The notes under the pieces were generated by a model, which saw nothing but the letters and a program-made list of their open reading frames with translations, did not search any database and was not told the DNA's origin. A stretch of DNA of 64,000 nt from Maribacter vaceletii (GTDB taxonomy: Bacteria; Bacteroidota; Bacteroidia; Flavobacteriales; Flavobacteriaceae): assembly GCF_003634105.1 (NCBI RefSeq), contig NZ_RBIQ01000007.1, forward strand, positions 1,426,001 to 1,490,000. Direction: 5' to 3'. The number at the start of each line of letters is the position of its first letter. Position 1 is the stretch's first letter. Of this stretch, positions 17,872-26,135 are shown piece by piece. Made by a program: the position numbers and the translations under genes.

Positions 17872-18180
17872 TTACTTAATAATAAGTTTTCTAGTGGCAA
17901 CTTTATCTTTTTCAAAAACGCGTAGAACATAAACCCCGGCATCTATATTATTTAACCCTAGCTCTTTTCCTAATATGGTTGTTTTAAGAATTTGAGAACC
18001 AAAGACATCAAAAATTAAAATTTTCTTGGGGCCATTTTCTGAAGTGCTAATAAAAACTTTACTGTTTGTAACAGGATTAGGATATAATTTAAACCCATTA
18101 ATTTCTCCCTTGCTATTTGAGCTTTGCGCATAGCTAAAAGAAAAGAATAAAAAGAAAATTAGTAGGTAAAAGTGCTTCAT
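17872..18180 (-). CDS. Orphan T9SS type A sorting-domain protein, paralogue
   Basis: This 102-residue protein starts at MKHFYLLIFFLFFSFSYAQ. An ATG ten codons upstream is less likely, because starting here gives a normal signal peptide. After a short linker, FKLYPNPVTNSKVFIST, FDVFGSQI, AGVYVLRVF and RKLIIK make up a complete T9SS type A domain. It resembles the neighbouring 17301-17624 gene over the whole domain, suggesting a tandem duplication. It is followed immediately by the 90-bp repeat. Confidence 0.85.
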   Translation of the reverse strand: MKHFYLLIFFLFFSFSYAQSSNSKGEINGFKLYPNPVTNSKVFISTSENGPKKILIFDVFGSQILKTTILGKELGLNNIDAGVYVLRVFEKDKVATRKLIIK

Positions 18181-18263
18181 AAGTAATGGTATACAAACAG
18201 TGTACCACAAATATATAAATTCTTATGCCTGTTTAATTTTTGTAAGAGCAGATATTGTTAAAA

Positions 18264-18301
18264 GATCGATGAAATGCAAAATGATCGATGAAATGCACAA
18301 A
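18264..18301. repeat. Tandem 19-bp repeat upstream of T9SS paralogue
   Basis: GATCGATGAAATGCAAAAT is followed directly by a near-copy GATCGATGAAATGCACAAA. The pair lies 84-121 bp upstream of the T9SS gene start. An inverted copy of the core is at 17728-17741. The function is unknown; it could be an operator or a trace of a rearrangement. Confidence 0.55.
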
Positions 18302-18376
18302 AAATGACATAAAGTCCATCTTTTCTTACTTTGAAAGTATTCTTTTCATTGCGTTCCATAATTTTATAGAATAAAA

Positions 18377-18400
18377 AAAGCCTCGCATTTGCGAGGCTTT
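18377..18400 (-). terminator. Terminator of the duplicated lipoprotein gene
   Basis: AAAGCCTCGC (18377-18386) pairs with GCGAGGCTTT (18391-18400) around a 4-nt loop. An A-run on the plus strand to the left supplies the T-run in the direction of the minus-strand gene, whose stop codon lies 25 bp away. Confidence 0.85.
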
Positions 18401-18425
18401 TATATACTATTTTGTTTTATATTTT

Positions 18426-20474
18426 CTATAAACCAGCATCTTTCCAAGTCCAAGTAGAAATATCTAAAGCAGCAGCATCTTTACCAGAATTTAGTGTGTA
18501 TTTACTAGTTTCTCCAGTTATAAGAGTAGCATCCGCATCAGCACCTTCTATTTGTACGTTAGCTAGAGCTCCAGCATCTTTCATGTCTAAATCTACAGCA
18601 TAACCAGAAAGGTGTAACCCTGTAATTGTACCTCCAGAAGTTTTCTTGAACTGTAAAGCAGTACCATCTACAGAAGAAATAGCAGTTATGTTAGTAAAAG
18701 TTGGGTTACCGTTATTTTTATCTCCTTCAAAAACTGTAGAGAAACCAGCAACAGTATGAGAAATGTAAGCATTAGTTACAGATCCATTCCACTCTTCTGT
18801 CCAGTCAACAGCATCATCACTGTTATTTTCTAAGTAAATGTTAGTTACAGAAACACTTCCACCAAAAAATTCGATACCATCATCATCACCATTAATAACA
18901 GCAATGTTTTCTAAAGTTGTTCCAGATCCTACAGCATATAAAGAAACACCGTTGTATTGAGATTCAGAGTTAATTTGAGCTCCTGTTCCTTTAAGAACTA
19001 AATTTTTAACAGATCCAGAATTATCAGTAGCATCAGTACCACCGTAAATGAATCCACCAATTTCAGCAGTAGCATCAACACCAGCAGATGTTATTGCATT
19101 ACCACAGATTGTTAATCCTCCCCAATCTCCAGGTTCCCCTGCAGCAGAAGCAATAACAACTGGGTTAGCTTCCGTACCTTGAATGTCTATTTCGCCACCT
19201 TGTAAAATAGCGATATAAACTCCAGTACCACCATCTCTTGCAGTAATTTTAGTTCCAGCTGGGATAGTTAATTTACCACCATCTTGTACAATGTAAGAAG
19301 AGTTTAAAGTATATGCTACAGAAGCATCTAAAGTTACGTCACCAGTAACTGCACCTTGTAATAAGCTACTTTCAAAAGAGATATCTGAGCTTACCCATGG
19401 GAAGTCTTCTGCAGTTGTATTAGCTACTGCAGTTGTATTTAAAGAATATTTTAATTTACTTTCATCAACATCTGTAGTAGTTTCATCATCTTCATTCATT
19501 GCTACAGGAGTATAACCATCAACAAAAGTTACGTTAGCTACATCACCAGCATCTTTCATATCTAAATCAACATCATATCCTACTATAGAAAGACCGTCAA
19601 TTGTACCACCAGAGGTTTTCTTGAATTGTAATGCAGTACCACCTACAGTAGAAACAGCAGTAATGTTATTAAATTCTGGGTTACCGTTATCTTTGTCCCC
19701 TTCAAAAACTGTAGAGAAACCAGCAACTGTATTAGAAATGTAAGCATTTGTTACAGATCCGCTCCATCCTTCTGTCCAATCAATAGCATCATCACTATTA
19801 TTTTCTAAATATAGGTTAGAAACTTCTACTGTTCCACCAAAAAACTCAACACCATCATCATCACCATTTATAACAGCAAGATTATCTACTAAAGTTCCAG
19901 ATCCTACAGCATAAAAAGAAACACCATTGTATTGAGACTCAGAGTTAATTTGAGCTCCAGTACCTGATATTTGTAAATATCTTATTATACCAGAACTATC
20001 AGAATCATCTGTACCTCCATAGATAAAACCACCAACTTCAGCAGTAGCACCAACTCCAGCACTAGTAGAAGCATCACCACATAATGTTAATCCTCCCCAG
20101 TCACCAGGATTACCATCTGCAGAAGACATAATAACTGGATTTCCTTCGGATCCATTAATATTTATTGTACCACCAATAAGTGTTGCTATATAAACATCTG
20201 TACCACCATTATCTGCAAGAATTTTTGTTCCAGCAGGAATATTTAATGTAGCACCATCGTCAATAATAAATTGACCAGTTAAATTGTAAGATGTACTTGC
20301 AGTAAGAGTGTAATCCTCTTTTAATGTTCCTTTTAAAATACCTGCTTCTAAGTTAGTGATAACTTCTGTTGATTCTTTTCCTATTGGGGCTGGATCATCA
20401 GAGCTACAGCTCGTTAATGTAATAGCTACAAATACTGCAGTTATACTAAAAAGTTTTACAAATAAATTTTTCAT
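18426..20474 (-). CDS. Surface lipoprotein with two tandem beta-helix-like domains
   Basis: This 682-residue lipoprotein (MKNLFVKLFSITAVFVAITLTSC, Cys23 followed by SSDDP, a serine/acid-rich start common in surface-exposed Bacteroidota lipoproteins) is made of two copies of a domain of about 300 residues. The copies share AGTKI, NPGDWGGLTLCG / EPGDWGGLTICG, GGFIYGGTD, GTGAQINSESQYNG, INGDDDG-EFFGG, LENNSDDA and GFSTVFEGDK. The repeated short strands suggest a right-handed beta-helix, and the Asp clusters could bind calcium. It lies downstream of a TonB-dependent receptor but has its own putative Pho-type site. I infer a partner of that receptor at the cell surface. The substrate is unknown. 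Confidence 0.75.
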   Translation of the reverse strand: MKNLFVKLFSITAVFVAITLTSCSSDDPAPIGKESTEVITNLEAGILKGTLKEDYTLTASTSYNLTGQFIIDDGATLNIPAGTKILADNGGTDVYIATLIGGTININGSEGNPVIMSSADGNPGDWGGLTLCGDASTSAGVGATAEVGGFIYGGTDDSDSSGIIRYLQISGTGAQINSESQYNGVSFYAVGSGTLVDNLAVINGDDDGVEFFGGTVEVSNLYLENNSDDAIDWTEGWSGSVTNAYISNTVAGFSTVFEGDKDNGNPEFNNITAVSTVGGTALQFKKTSGGTIDGLSIVGYDVDLDMKDAGDVANVTFVDGYTPVAMNEDDETTTDVDESKLKYSLNTTAVANTTAEDFPWVSSDISFESSLLQGAVTGDVTLDASVAYTLNSSYIVQDGGKLTIPAGTKITARDGGTGVYIAILQGGEIDIQGTEANPVVIASAAGEPGDWGGLTICGNAITSAGVDATAEIGGFIYGGTDATDNSGSVKNLVLKGTGAQINSESQYNGVSLYAVGSGTTLENIAVINGDDDGIEFFGGSVSVTNIYLENNSDDAVDWTEEWNGSVTNAYISHTVAGFSTVFEGDKNNGNPTFTNITAISSVDGTALQFKKTSGGTITGLHLSGYAVDLDMKDAGALANVQIEGADADATLITGETSKYTLNSGKDAAALDISTWTWKDAGL

Positions 20475-20601
20475 TTCAATTTTTAATTTAGAATTTGGTT
20501 CAATATTCTTATTATCAGTGCAAAATAAGTGGATTTTTGTTGCTCTGTGTTTAATTAAATATTAAGCATATGTTACCTTTGTTTGGGTAAACTAGCGGTT
20601 G

Positions 20602-20618
20602 TGTTAAGCTAATGTTAA
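20602..20618 (-). promoter_or_regulatory. Putative PhoB/PhoP-type box upstream of the lipoprotein gene
   Basis: On the minus strand the site reads TTAACA-N5-TTAACA, a perfect 6-bp direct repeat with 11-bp period, about 130 bp before the lipoprotein start. It lies after the receptor terminator and before the lipoprotein gene. The spacing and word match the PhoP box known from Bacillus (TTAACA-like repeats at 11-bp period) and the general OmpR/PhoB direct-repeat architecture. Confidence 0.5.
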
Positions 20619-20640
20619 TCGTGTTTTTGCCCTTTTTTTT

Positions 20641-20690
20641 AAAACCAAAAAATCCTTAACACGCATATGTATTAAGGATTTTTTGGTTTT
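20641..20690 (-). terminator. Terminator of the TonB-dependent receptor gene
   Basis: A perfect 19-bp inverted repeat (20641-20659 with 20672-20690), with a 12-nt loop and A/T tracts on both sides, begins 33 bp after the receptor stop codon. It separates the receptor transcript from the lipoprotein gene. Confidence 0.85.
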
Positions 20691-20722
20691 TACTTAAACC
20701 TAAAGACTGCTGTTGTAAAGGA

Positions 20723-23470
20723 TTAAAAATTATATTTTAAACTTAGGTTTAATTGAGCACCTTTTTTATAAGATAAAACTACTTTGTCAGATTCAACACC
20801 TGTATTAAGATCTTGTATTAATTGTGTTTGTTGTATGTCTGGATTAAGTAAGTTTCTTCCAACTAATTTAAGCTGTAGTTTTTTAGTTAGCATTTTGCTT
20901 AAAACTAAATCTAGAGTAAAAAAGCCTTTTTCAATTATTTCATCATTATATAGAACATCACTATTGTTAAAATCTTCTGGAGAACCTAAAACAAATACTT
21001 TATCTGAAGAATAATTACCGGTTAAAGTGGCATTAAACTCTTTTTCGGTTTTGCTATTGTAGCTTAATGAACCGTTTAATATTAAATCGGAAGCACCTTG
21101 TAAATCAGTTTCAGTTTTGTTTTTATATTGAAAAAACTCAGTTAAATCTTGGTTAAACCACATTTTAGTAATGTTTGTATTAAAATCTAGAATACTTTCT
21201 TCATCTTCGTTTTTAAGAAGACCTAATCTAGCTTCAAGTTCTATTCCATAAATGGTAGCTTTTTCTCCAGTGTTAGCGTATTGAAAGTTTCCTGAAGAAC
21301 CTCTAGTTTGTGCTAAGTTTATAGGGTTTTTAATGTTTTTGTAAAAACCAGTTGCAGAAAGTAATTGACCTCTACTAGGGAAAAACTCATACTTTAAGTC
21401 TACATTTAATACATCAGATTTTTCTAAATCTGGATCACCGCTAGTAACACGACCAGTTGGGGATACATATTCAAAAGGAGCTAGCTCTTTAAATTCAGGT
21501 AAAGTTTGTGTTAGACTTGATGCAAAACGAATAGCATTTTTTTCGTTTAAAGCATATTTTAAATTTAAACTTGGATATAGTTCTGTGTATTCCTTTTTAA
21601 TGGAACCTACTCTTCCAACAAAGTTAGCAACATCCCAAAGAACATTTATTTCATCACGCTCAAATCTTACACCAGCATTACCAGAAAGTTTTTCGCCTAA
21701 ATGAAAGTCTAAGTTAGCATAACCTGCTAAAACATTTAAATCTGCATCGTATCTATCCGCTTCTCTTTCTCTTAGTACTAAACCATTATCAAAATTTTCT
21801 GCTGTAAAAGTTTCAGAAAATTGATCTACAGTAGGAACTTGAAAGTCTCTTGCTCTAACACCAGCGAATAAAGAGTTAAATACTCTATCTTTTTGACGAA
21901 AATTTACACCAATATTTAATTTAAATTTATGGATGTCATATTCATCTAAGGCTCCAAAAGAAATAGCATCATTAATATATGCGTTGTATTCAGTATCCTC
22001 AATTTTTTGACTAGATTTTCTTTGTTGAAAATCTCCAACGTGTGCATATTGTACTGTATTTGGGTCTAGTATATTAGCTTCGTTTCTAACTCTATTAGGC
22101 TCTTGTGCTAATACATAGTTATAACCACCAGCCCAAGTTAATTTGTTGTTCTCATTAATATTGTGAACACCTTCTATTTGATTTACTAATAAAATAGTTT
22201 GTTTAAAGTTTTGGTCTCTTACAAATGCACCATCTTCTTGTGGATCCTGGTCAAAAACGTACCCCTCACCATTTCTACCTTGTTCATAAACATTATCATT
22301 ACTTGTGTTAACGGCTAAACTGCTAATTTTAAGTCTATGATTATCACTTAATTTTAAACCTAAATTTAAATATCCCGTAGTATTTGTTCTAGAGCTAAAA
22401 GACTCTGTATCTGTAAATTCGTTATCTAAAACATTAGAACGGTAGCTTCTAAAAACACCTTCTTGATATTGGTATGATTTAGAGTGAGAACCAGCAACAA
22501 ATATTTTTAATTCTTTTCCGAATATCTCAAATTTCTCAGCACCAGAAAGAGTTATACCGTAATTTCCAGTATTTTTTTGTTTCAATGGATCCCATCCTTG
22601 TCTTGTAATTAAATCTACAAGAGCATATTGCTTTTTGTGAAAACCTAAAGTTACATCTTCAGTAGCAATACTTCTTTTAAAATCTCCATCTAAACCTAGA
22701 ACATTAGTATTGTACCCTGAGCTTAAACCTACAGATAATCCTTTTTTAGAATAGCTTTTAGAAGAAATATCAACATTACCAGAAGTCTGGTCAGCGTAAC
22801 TAGAAGTGGAATAGGTTTTACTAATCCCAACATTTTCAATAATGTTAGTAGAAAATAAATTTAGATTAATGTTTTTATTATTAACATCATCAGAAGGTAT
22901 TGGTAAGCCATTCATTGTAGTAGATAAATATCTATCTCCTAGACCTCTAATATATATATCTCCTGACCCTTCGCTTTTAGAAACACCTGCAATTTTAGTT
23001 GTTGCAGCAGAAGCATTAGAAACACCAATCTTTGAAAGACGTTCTGCACCAATACTTTCTTTAATAACAAGAGCCTTCTTCTGGTCTAGTAATAAAGCAG
23101 CTTCAGAATCTTTTCTGGCTGTTGTAGTAACAACAACTTCGTCTAATGACATACCTTCAGAAGCACTCATTGGTGCGTTTATAGTGGTTACTTTCCCACT
23201 TTCTACGGTTACATTAGGAACTTCTACAGTTTCGTACCCTAAGTAACTAAATACTATAGTATATATTCCAGGTTCTACATTAGCTATTTCGTATAAACCA
23301 TCAAAATCTGAAGTAGCACCTTTTGTAGTGCCTTTAATTAGAACATTAGCAAATGCTAAAGGTTCGTTATTAACTTCTTTGTCTGTAAGAGTACCAACAA
23401 TACTCCCTGTTTCCTGTGCCTGTACTAGCGCTACGCTAAATATTAAAAGACACGTAAGTAATTTTCTCAT
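20723..23470 (-). CDS. TonB-dependent outer-membrane receptor
   Basis: This 915-residue receptor has a signal peptide (MRKLLTCLLIFSVALVQAQ), an N-terminal carboxypeptidase-regulatory-like domain (GSIVGTLTD through YLGYETVEV, about 22-105), a plug domain (SGDIYIRGLGDRY, about 165-180) and a 22-strand-type barrel ending in the aromatic LSLKYNF. It imports a ligand across the outer membrane using TonB energy. There is no SusD homologue beside it; the duplicated lipoprotein lies there instead. It is divergent from a PhoB/PhoR-like pair, and the shared upstream region carries 11-bp-period repeats. I infer uptake of a phosphate-related compound, unproven. Confidence 0.88.
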   Translation of the reverse strand: MRKLLTCLLIFSVALVQAQETGSIVGTLTDKEVNNEPLAFANVLIKGTTKGATSDFDGLYEIANVEPGIYTIVFSYLGYETVEVPNVTVESGKVTTINAPMSASEGMSLDEVVVTTTARKDSEAALLLDQKKALVIKESIGAERLSKIGVSNASAATTKIAGVSKSEGSGDIYIRGLGDRYLSTTMNGLPIPSDDVNNKNINLNLFSTNIIENVGISKTYSTSSYADQTSGNVDISSKSYSKKGLSVGLSSGYNTNVLGLDGDFKRSIATEDVTLGFHKKQYALVDLITRQGWDPLKQKNTGNYGITLSGAEKFEIFGKELKIFVAGSHSKSYQYQEGVFRSYRSNVLDNEFTDTESFSSRTNTTGYLNLGLKLSDNHRLKISSLAVNTSNDNVYEQGRNGEGYVFDQDPQEDGAFVRDQNFKQTILLVNQIEGVHNINENNKLTWAGGYNYVLAQEPNRVRNEANILDPNTVQYAHVGDFQQRKSSQKIEDTEYNAYINDAISFGALDEYDIHKFKLNIGVNFRQKDRVFNSLFAGVRARDFQVPTVDQFSETFTAENFDNGLVLREREADRYDADLNVLAGYANLDFHLGEKLSGNAGVRFERDEINVLWDVANFVGRVGSIKKEYTELYPSLNLKYALNEKNAIRFASSLTQTLPEFKELAPFEYVSPTGRVTSGDPDLEKSDVLNVDLKYEFFPSRGQLLSATGFYKNIKNPINLAQTRGSSGNFQYANTGEKATIYGIELEARLGLLKNEDEESILDFNTNITKMWFNQDLTEFFQYKNKTETDLQGASDLILNGSLSYNSKTEKEFNATLTGNYSSDKVFVLGSPEDFNNSDVLYNDEIIEKGFFTLDLVLSKMLTKKLQLKLVGRNLLNPDIQQTQLIQDLNTGVESDKVVLSYKKGAQLNLSLKYNF

Positions 23471-23538
23471 TAAAAAATTTAGTTTGTTCTATTCTGGCGC
23501 AAAGAAAGTTCTAGGGTGTAAAAGTCGAGTTACCCCCA

Positions 23539-23577
23539 TGTTAAACATTTATTGCCTTAGTGTTACTTTATTGTTAC
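23539..23577 (-). promoter_or_regulatory. Putative Pho-box array between receptor and phoB-like genes
   Basis: On the plus strand TGTTAA (23539), a degenerate TATTGC (23550), TGTTAC (23561) and TGTTAC (23572) start exactly 11 bp apart. On the minus strand this reads GTAACA-N5-GTAACA-N5-...-TTAACA towards the receptor gene. The array begins about 70 bp before the receptor start, suitable for activation. The regulator gene next to it is of the OmpR/PhoB class, which binds such direct repeats. It could also autoregulate the divergent regulator gene. Confidence 0.55.
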
Positions 23578-23624
23578 TATATTAAATCAACGTTAAGAGG
23601 TATTTAGTGTAATAGTATTATCTT

Positions 23625-23632
23625 TACATTTG
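23625..23632 (+). promoter_or_regulatory. Candidate -7 element for the two-component operon
   Basis: TAcaTTTG lies 24 bp before the response regulator start codon. No TTG at -33 is evident, which would be consistent with an activator-dependent promoter using the array upstream. Confidence 0.45.
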
Positions 23633-23656
23633 GCACATTAACCAATTTGAAGACCA

Positions 23657-24343
23657 ATGAAAAAGAAAGACATTAAGATTCTATTAGTAGACGATGAGCC
23701 AGACATTCTAGAAATAGTTGGCTATAATTTATCTACAGAAGGGTACCAAGTGCTTACAGCAAAAAATGGGGTAGAGGCTGTTACAATAGCCAAGAAGAAA
23801 ACACCACATTTAATAATCTTAGATGTTATGATGCCAGAAATGGATGGTATTGAAGCTTGTGAAATAATTAGAAATACAAAAGGGTTAGAGAATACAATTA
23901 TTACTTTTTTAACTGCCAGAGGAGAAGATTACTCCCAAGTCGCTGGTTTTGATGCTGGTGCAGATGATTATATTACCAAACCAATAAAGCCAAAAGTTTT
24001 AGTTAGCAAAGTAAAAGCATTACTACGTAGGTTAAAAGAAGAGAATGCTGCATCGGAAGATATTGTAAAGGTTGGTAATATTGTAATTAATAGAGAAGAG
24101 TATAAAATAATTAATGACGGTAAGGAAATTATTTTACCAAGAAAAGAGTTTGAACTTCTTGCATTACTAACTTCTAAACCAAGTAAGGTTTTTAAAAGGG
24201 AAGTAATATTAGATAAAGTTTGGGGTAATGAGGTTGTTGTTGGCGGACGTACTATAGATGTACATATTCGTAAATTAAGAGAAAAAATAGGAGATGACCA
24301 CTTTAAAACCGTAAAAGGGGTAGGATATAAGTTTGTTTTATAA
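23657..24343 (+). CDS. OmpR/PhoB family response regulator
   Basis: This 228-residue regulator has a receiver domain (about 6-120) with the acidic pair Asp12/Asp13, the phosphorylation site Asp56 (ILDVMMPE), Thr86 and Lys108 (TKPIKP). The C-terminal winged helix (about 135-228) contains GGRTIDVHIRKLREKIGDD and VKGVGYKF. It is probably PhoB: it is paired with a PhoR-like kinase, and Pho-type repeats lie next to it. A general stress or envelope regulator is the alternative. The stop and the kinase start overlap (TAATG). Confidence 0.88.
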   Translation: MKKKDIKILLVDDEPDILEIVGYNLSTEGYQVLTAKNGVEAVTIAKKKTPHLIILDVMMPEMDGIEACEIIRNTKGLENTIITFLTARGEDYSQVAGFDAGADDYITKPIKPKVLVSKVKALLRRLKEENAASEDIVKVGNIVINREEYKIINDGKEIILPRKEFELLALLTSKPSKVFKREVILDKVWGNEVVVGGRTIDVHIRKLREKIGDDHFKTVKGVGYKFVL

Positions 24344-25407
24344 TGCCAATAAAATTAAAAAGGTCATATAGATTTGCATTAAGGTCCTCTACGATTATTG
24401 CCCTTACTTCTGCCTTTTTTCTATTTTGTTTGCAAAAATATTTTAATACCCTAAATTTTTATATTCTAGTAACAGTTGCTCTATTTTTATTTGGATTTTC
24501 ATTTATAGTGTTACAAGTAAGAATAGAAAAATTTATTTATAGAAGAATAAAAAAAATATATGATGATGTTGCTTTGCTAGAATCATCTTCTTTATCTGTA
24601 GACCCTATTACTACAGATATGCGAACCCTAACTGCAGAGATAGAAAAGTTTGCCAAAGACAAAAAAATAGAGATTGACACACTAAAAATTAGAGAAGAGT
24701 ATAGAAAAGATTTTTTAGGGAATGTTTCCCATGAGTTAAAAACACCATTATTTACTGTTCAGGGTTATATTTTAACCCTTTTAGATGGTGCAATGAATGA
24801 CTCTAATATTAGAAAAAAATACCTTCAAAGAGCAGCAAAAGGAGTAGATCGTTTAATTTATATTGTTAAAGACTTAGATTTAATTACCAAATTAGAAGTT
24901 GGAGATTTAAATCTTGAAATGACATCTTTTAATATTATAGAGCTTATTCAAAATGTTTTTGATCTTTTAGAAATGAAAGCCCTTAAAAAAAAGATTACAT
25001 TAACTTTTGATATGGATTACCCAGAACCAATTCAAGTATACGCAGATCAAGAAAAGATACAACAAGTAGTAACTAACTTATTGGTAAACTCTATAAAGTA
25101 CGGGCAAGATAATGGTACTACAGAAGTAAGCGTAGAAAATTTAATTAAAAACAAAGTTATTATTCGGGTAACAGATAACGGCGAAGGTATTGCGGAATCT
25201 CATATTCCTCGTTTGTTTGAGCGTTTTTATAGAGTAGATAAAAGTGGAAATAGGGCTGTTGGTGGTTCAGGCTTAGGGCTTTCTATTGTAAAACATATTA
25301 TAGAAGCACACGAAGAAAAAATCTATGTAGAAAGTGTAGAAGATGTAGGTTCTGAGTTTTCTTTTACCCTGGAAAAGAGTATTAATGAAATAGATACGAT
25401 TGTTTAA
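24343..25407 (+). CDS. PhoR-like sensor histidine kinase
   Basis: This 354-residue inner-membrane kinase has two helices (about 14-32 and 39-57) joined by a very short loop. There is thus no periplasmic sensor domain and no PAS domain, only a linker. The dimerisation/phosphoacceptor motif is NVSHELKTP with His130, followed by N (NLLVNSIKYG), G1 (DNGEGI), F (FERFYRVD) and G2 (GSGLGLSIVKHI) boxes. The DGAMND segment after the H-box resembles PhoR. A kinase lacking an external sensor may read a membrane partner such as a phosphate transporter complex, which is not in this window. Confidence 0.88.
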   Translation: MPIKLKRSYRFALRSSTIIALTSAFFLFCLQKYFNTLNFYILVTVALFLFGFSFIVLQVRIEKFIYRRIKKIYDDVALLESSSLSVDPITTDMRTLTAEIEKFAKDKKIEIDTLKIREEYRKDFLGNVSHELKTPLFTVQGYILTLLDGAMNDSNIRKKYLQRAAKGVDRLIYIVKDLDLITKLEVGDLNLEMTSFNIIELIQNVFDLLEMKALKKKITLTFDMDYPEPIQVYADQEKIQQVVTNLLVNSIKYGQDNGTTEVSVENLIKNKVIIRVTDNGEGIAESHIPRLFERFYRVDKSGNRAVGGSGLGLSIVKHIIEAHEEKIYVESVEDVGSEFSFTLEKSINEIDTIV

Positions 25408-25458
25408 TTGCTTAAGAATTGATTTTCTTAGCTTTGCCACACAAAAAATACTACTTCT

Positions 25459-26133
25459 GTGGGAAGCAAAAACAAACTAAAAAGATTTAAAGAAAACGAA
25501 ACCTTCTCTAATGTTATACAACCAACAAGAGAAGAAATTGTAGATAGTTCTTTTTCTTATAAAGGAAATTGGAGCAAACATTTTGGTAATACCAATCCTA
25601 TAGTTTTAGAATTAGGCTGTGGTAAAGGAGAATATACTGTAGGTTTAGCTCGTAGAGATAAGAATAAAAATTATATTGGAATAGATATAAAAGGCGCACG
25701 TTTTTGGAGAGGTGCTAAAACTGCTATAGAAGAAAATTTGTCTAATGTTGTTTTTATAAGAACTCAAATAGAATTAATAGATCAAATTTTTGCTGCAAAC
25801 GAAGTATCCGAGATTTGGATAACTTTTCCGGATCCACAAATAAAATACAAGCGCACTAAGCATAGAATGACAAATAAAGAATTTTTAGCTAAGTATAAGC
25901 AAATTTTAAAACCAGAAGGCACTGTTAACTTAAAGACCGATTCTGAGTTTATGCATGGTTATACTTTAGGGTTGTTGCATGGGTTAGGATTAGAGGTTTT
26001 ATATGCAAATCATGATGTTTATAAGAATAGTGGTAGCCCAGATGAGGTTTTAAAAATCCAAACTTTTTACGAAAATCAGTATCTTGAAAAAGAAAAGCCA
26101 ATTACCTACATTAAATTTAGAGTAGCTTACTAG
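25459..26133 (+). CDS. trmB: tRNA (guanine-46-N7)-methyltransferase
   Basis: This 224-residue SAM-dependent methyltransferase modifies G46 in the variable loop of tRNAs. The SAM-binding motif LELGCGKGEYT lies at about 51-61, and WITFPDPQIKYKRTKHR (about 116-132) is the TrmB signature. The start is GTG at 25459, giving MGSKNKLKRF, which matches the usual flavobacterial N-terminus. It is followed after 2 bp by the LysE gene. Confidence 0.93.
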   Translation: MGSKNKLKRFKENETFSNVIQPTREEIVDSSFSYKGNWSKHFGNTNPIVLELGCGKGEYTVGLARRDKNKNYIGIDIKGARFWRGAKTAIEENLSNVVFIRTQIELIDQIFAANEVSEIWITFPDPQIKYKRTKHRMTNKEFLAKYKQILKPEGTVNLKTDSEFMHGYTLGLLHGLGLEVLYANHDVYKNSGSPDEVLKIQTFYENQYLEKEKPITYIKFRVAY

Positions 26134-26135
26134 TT

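Noticed and set aside
22842-23246. 134-codon plus-strand frame inside the TonB receptor
   Set aside because: It is antisense to the conserved plug region of the receptor and shows no domain or signal of its own.
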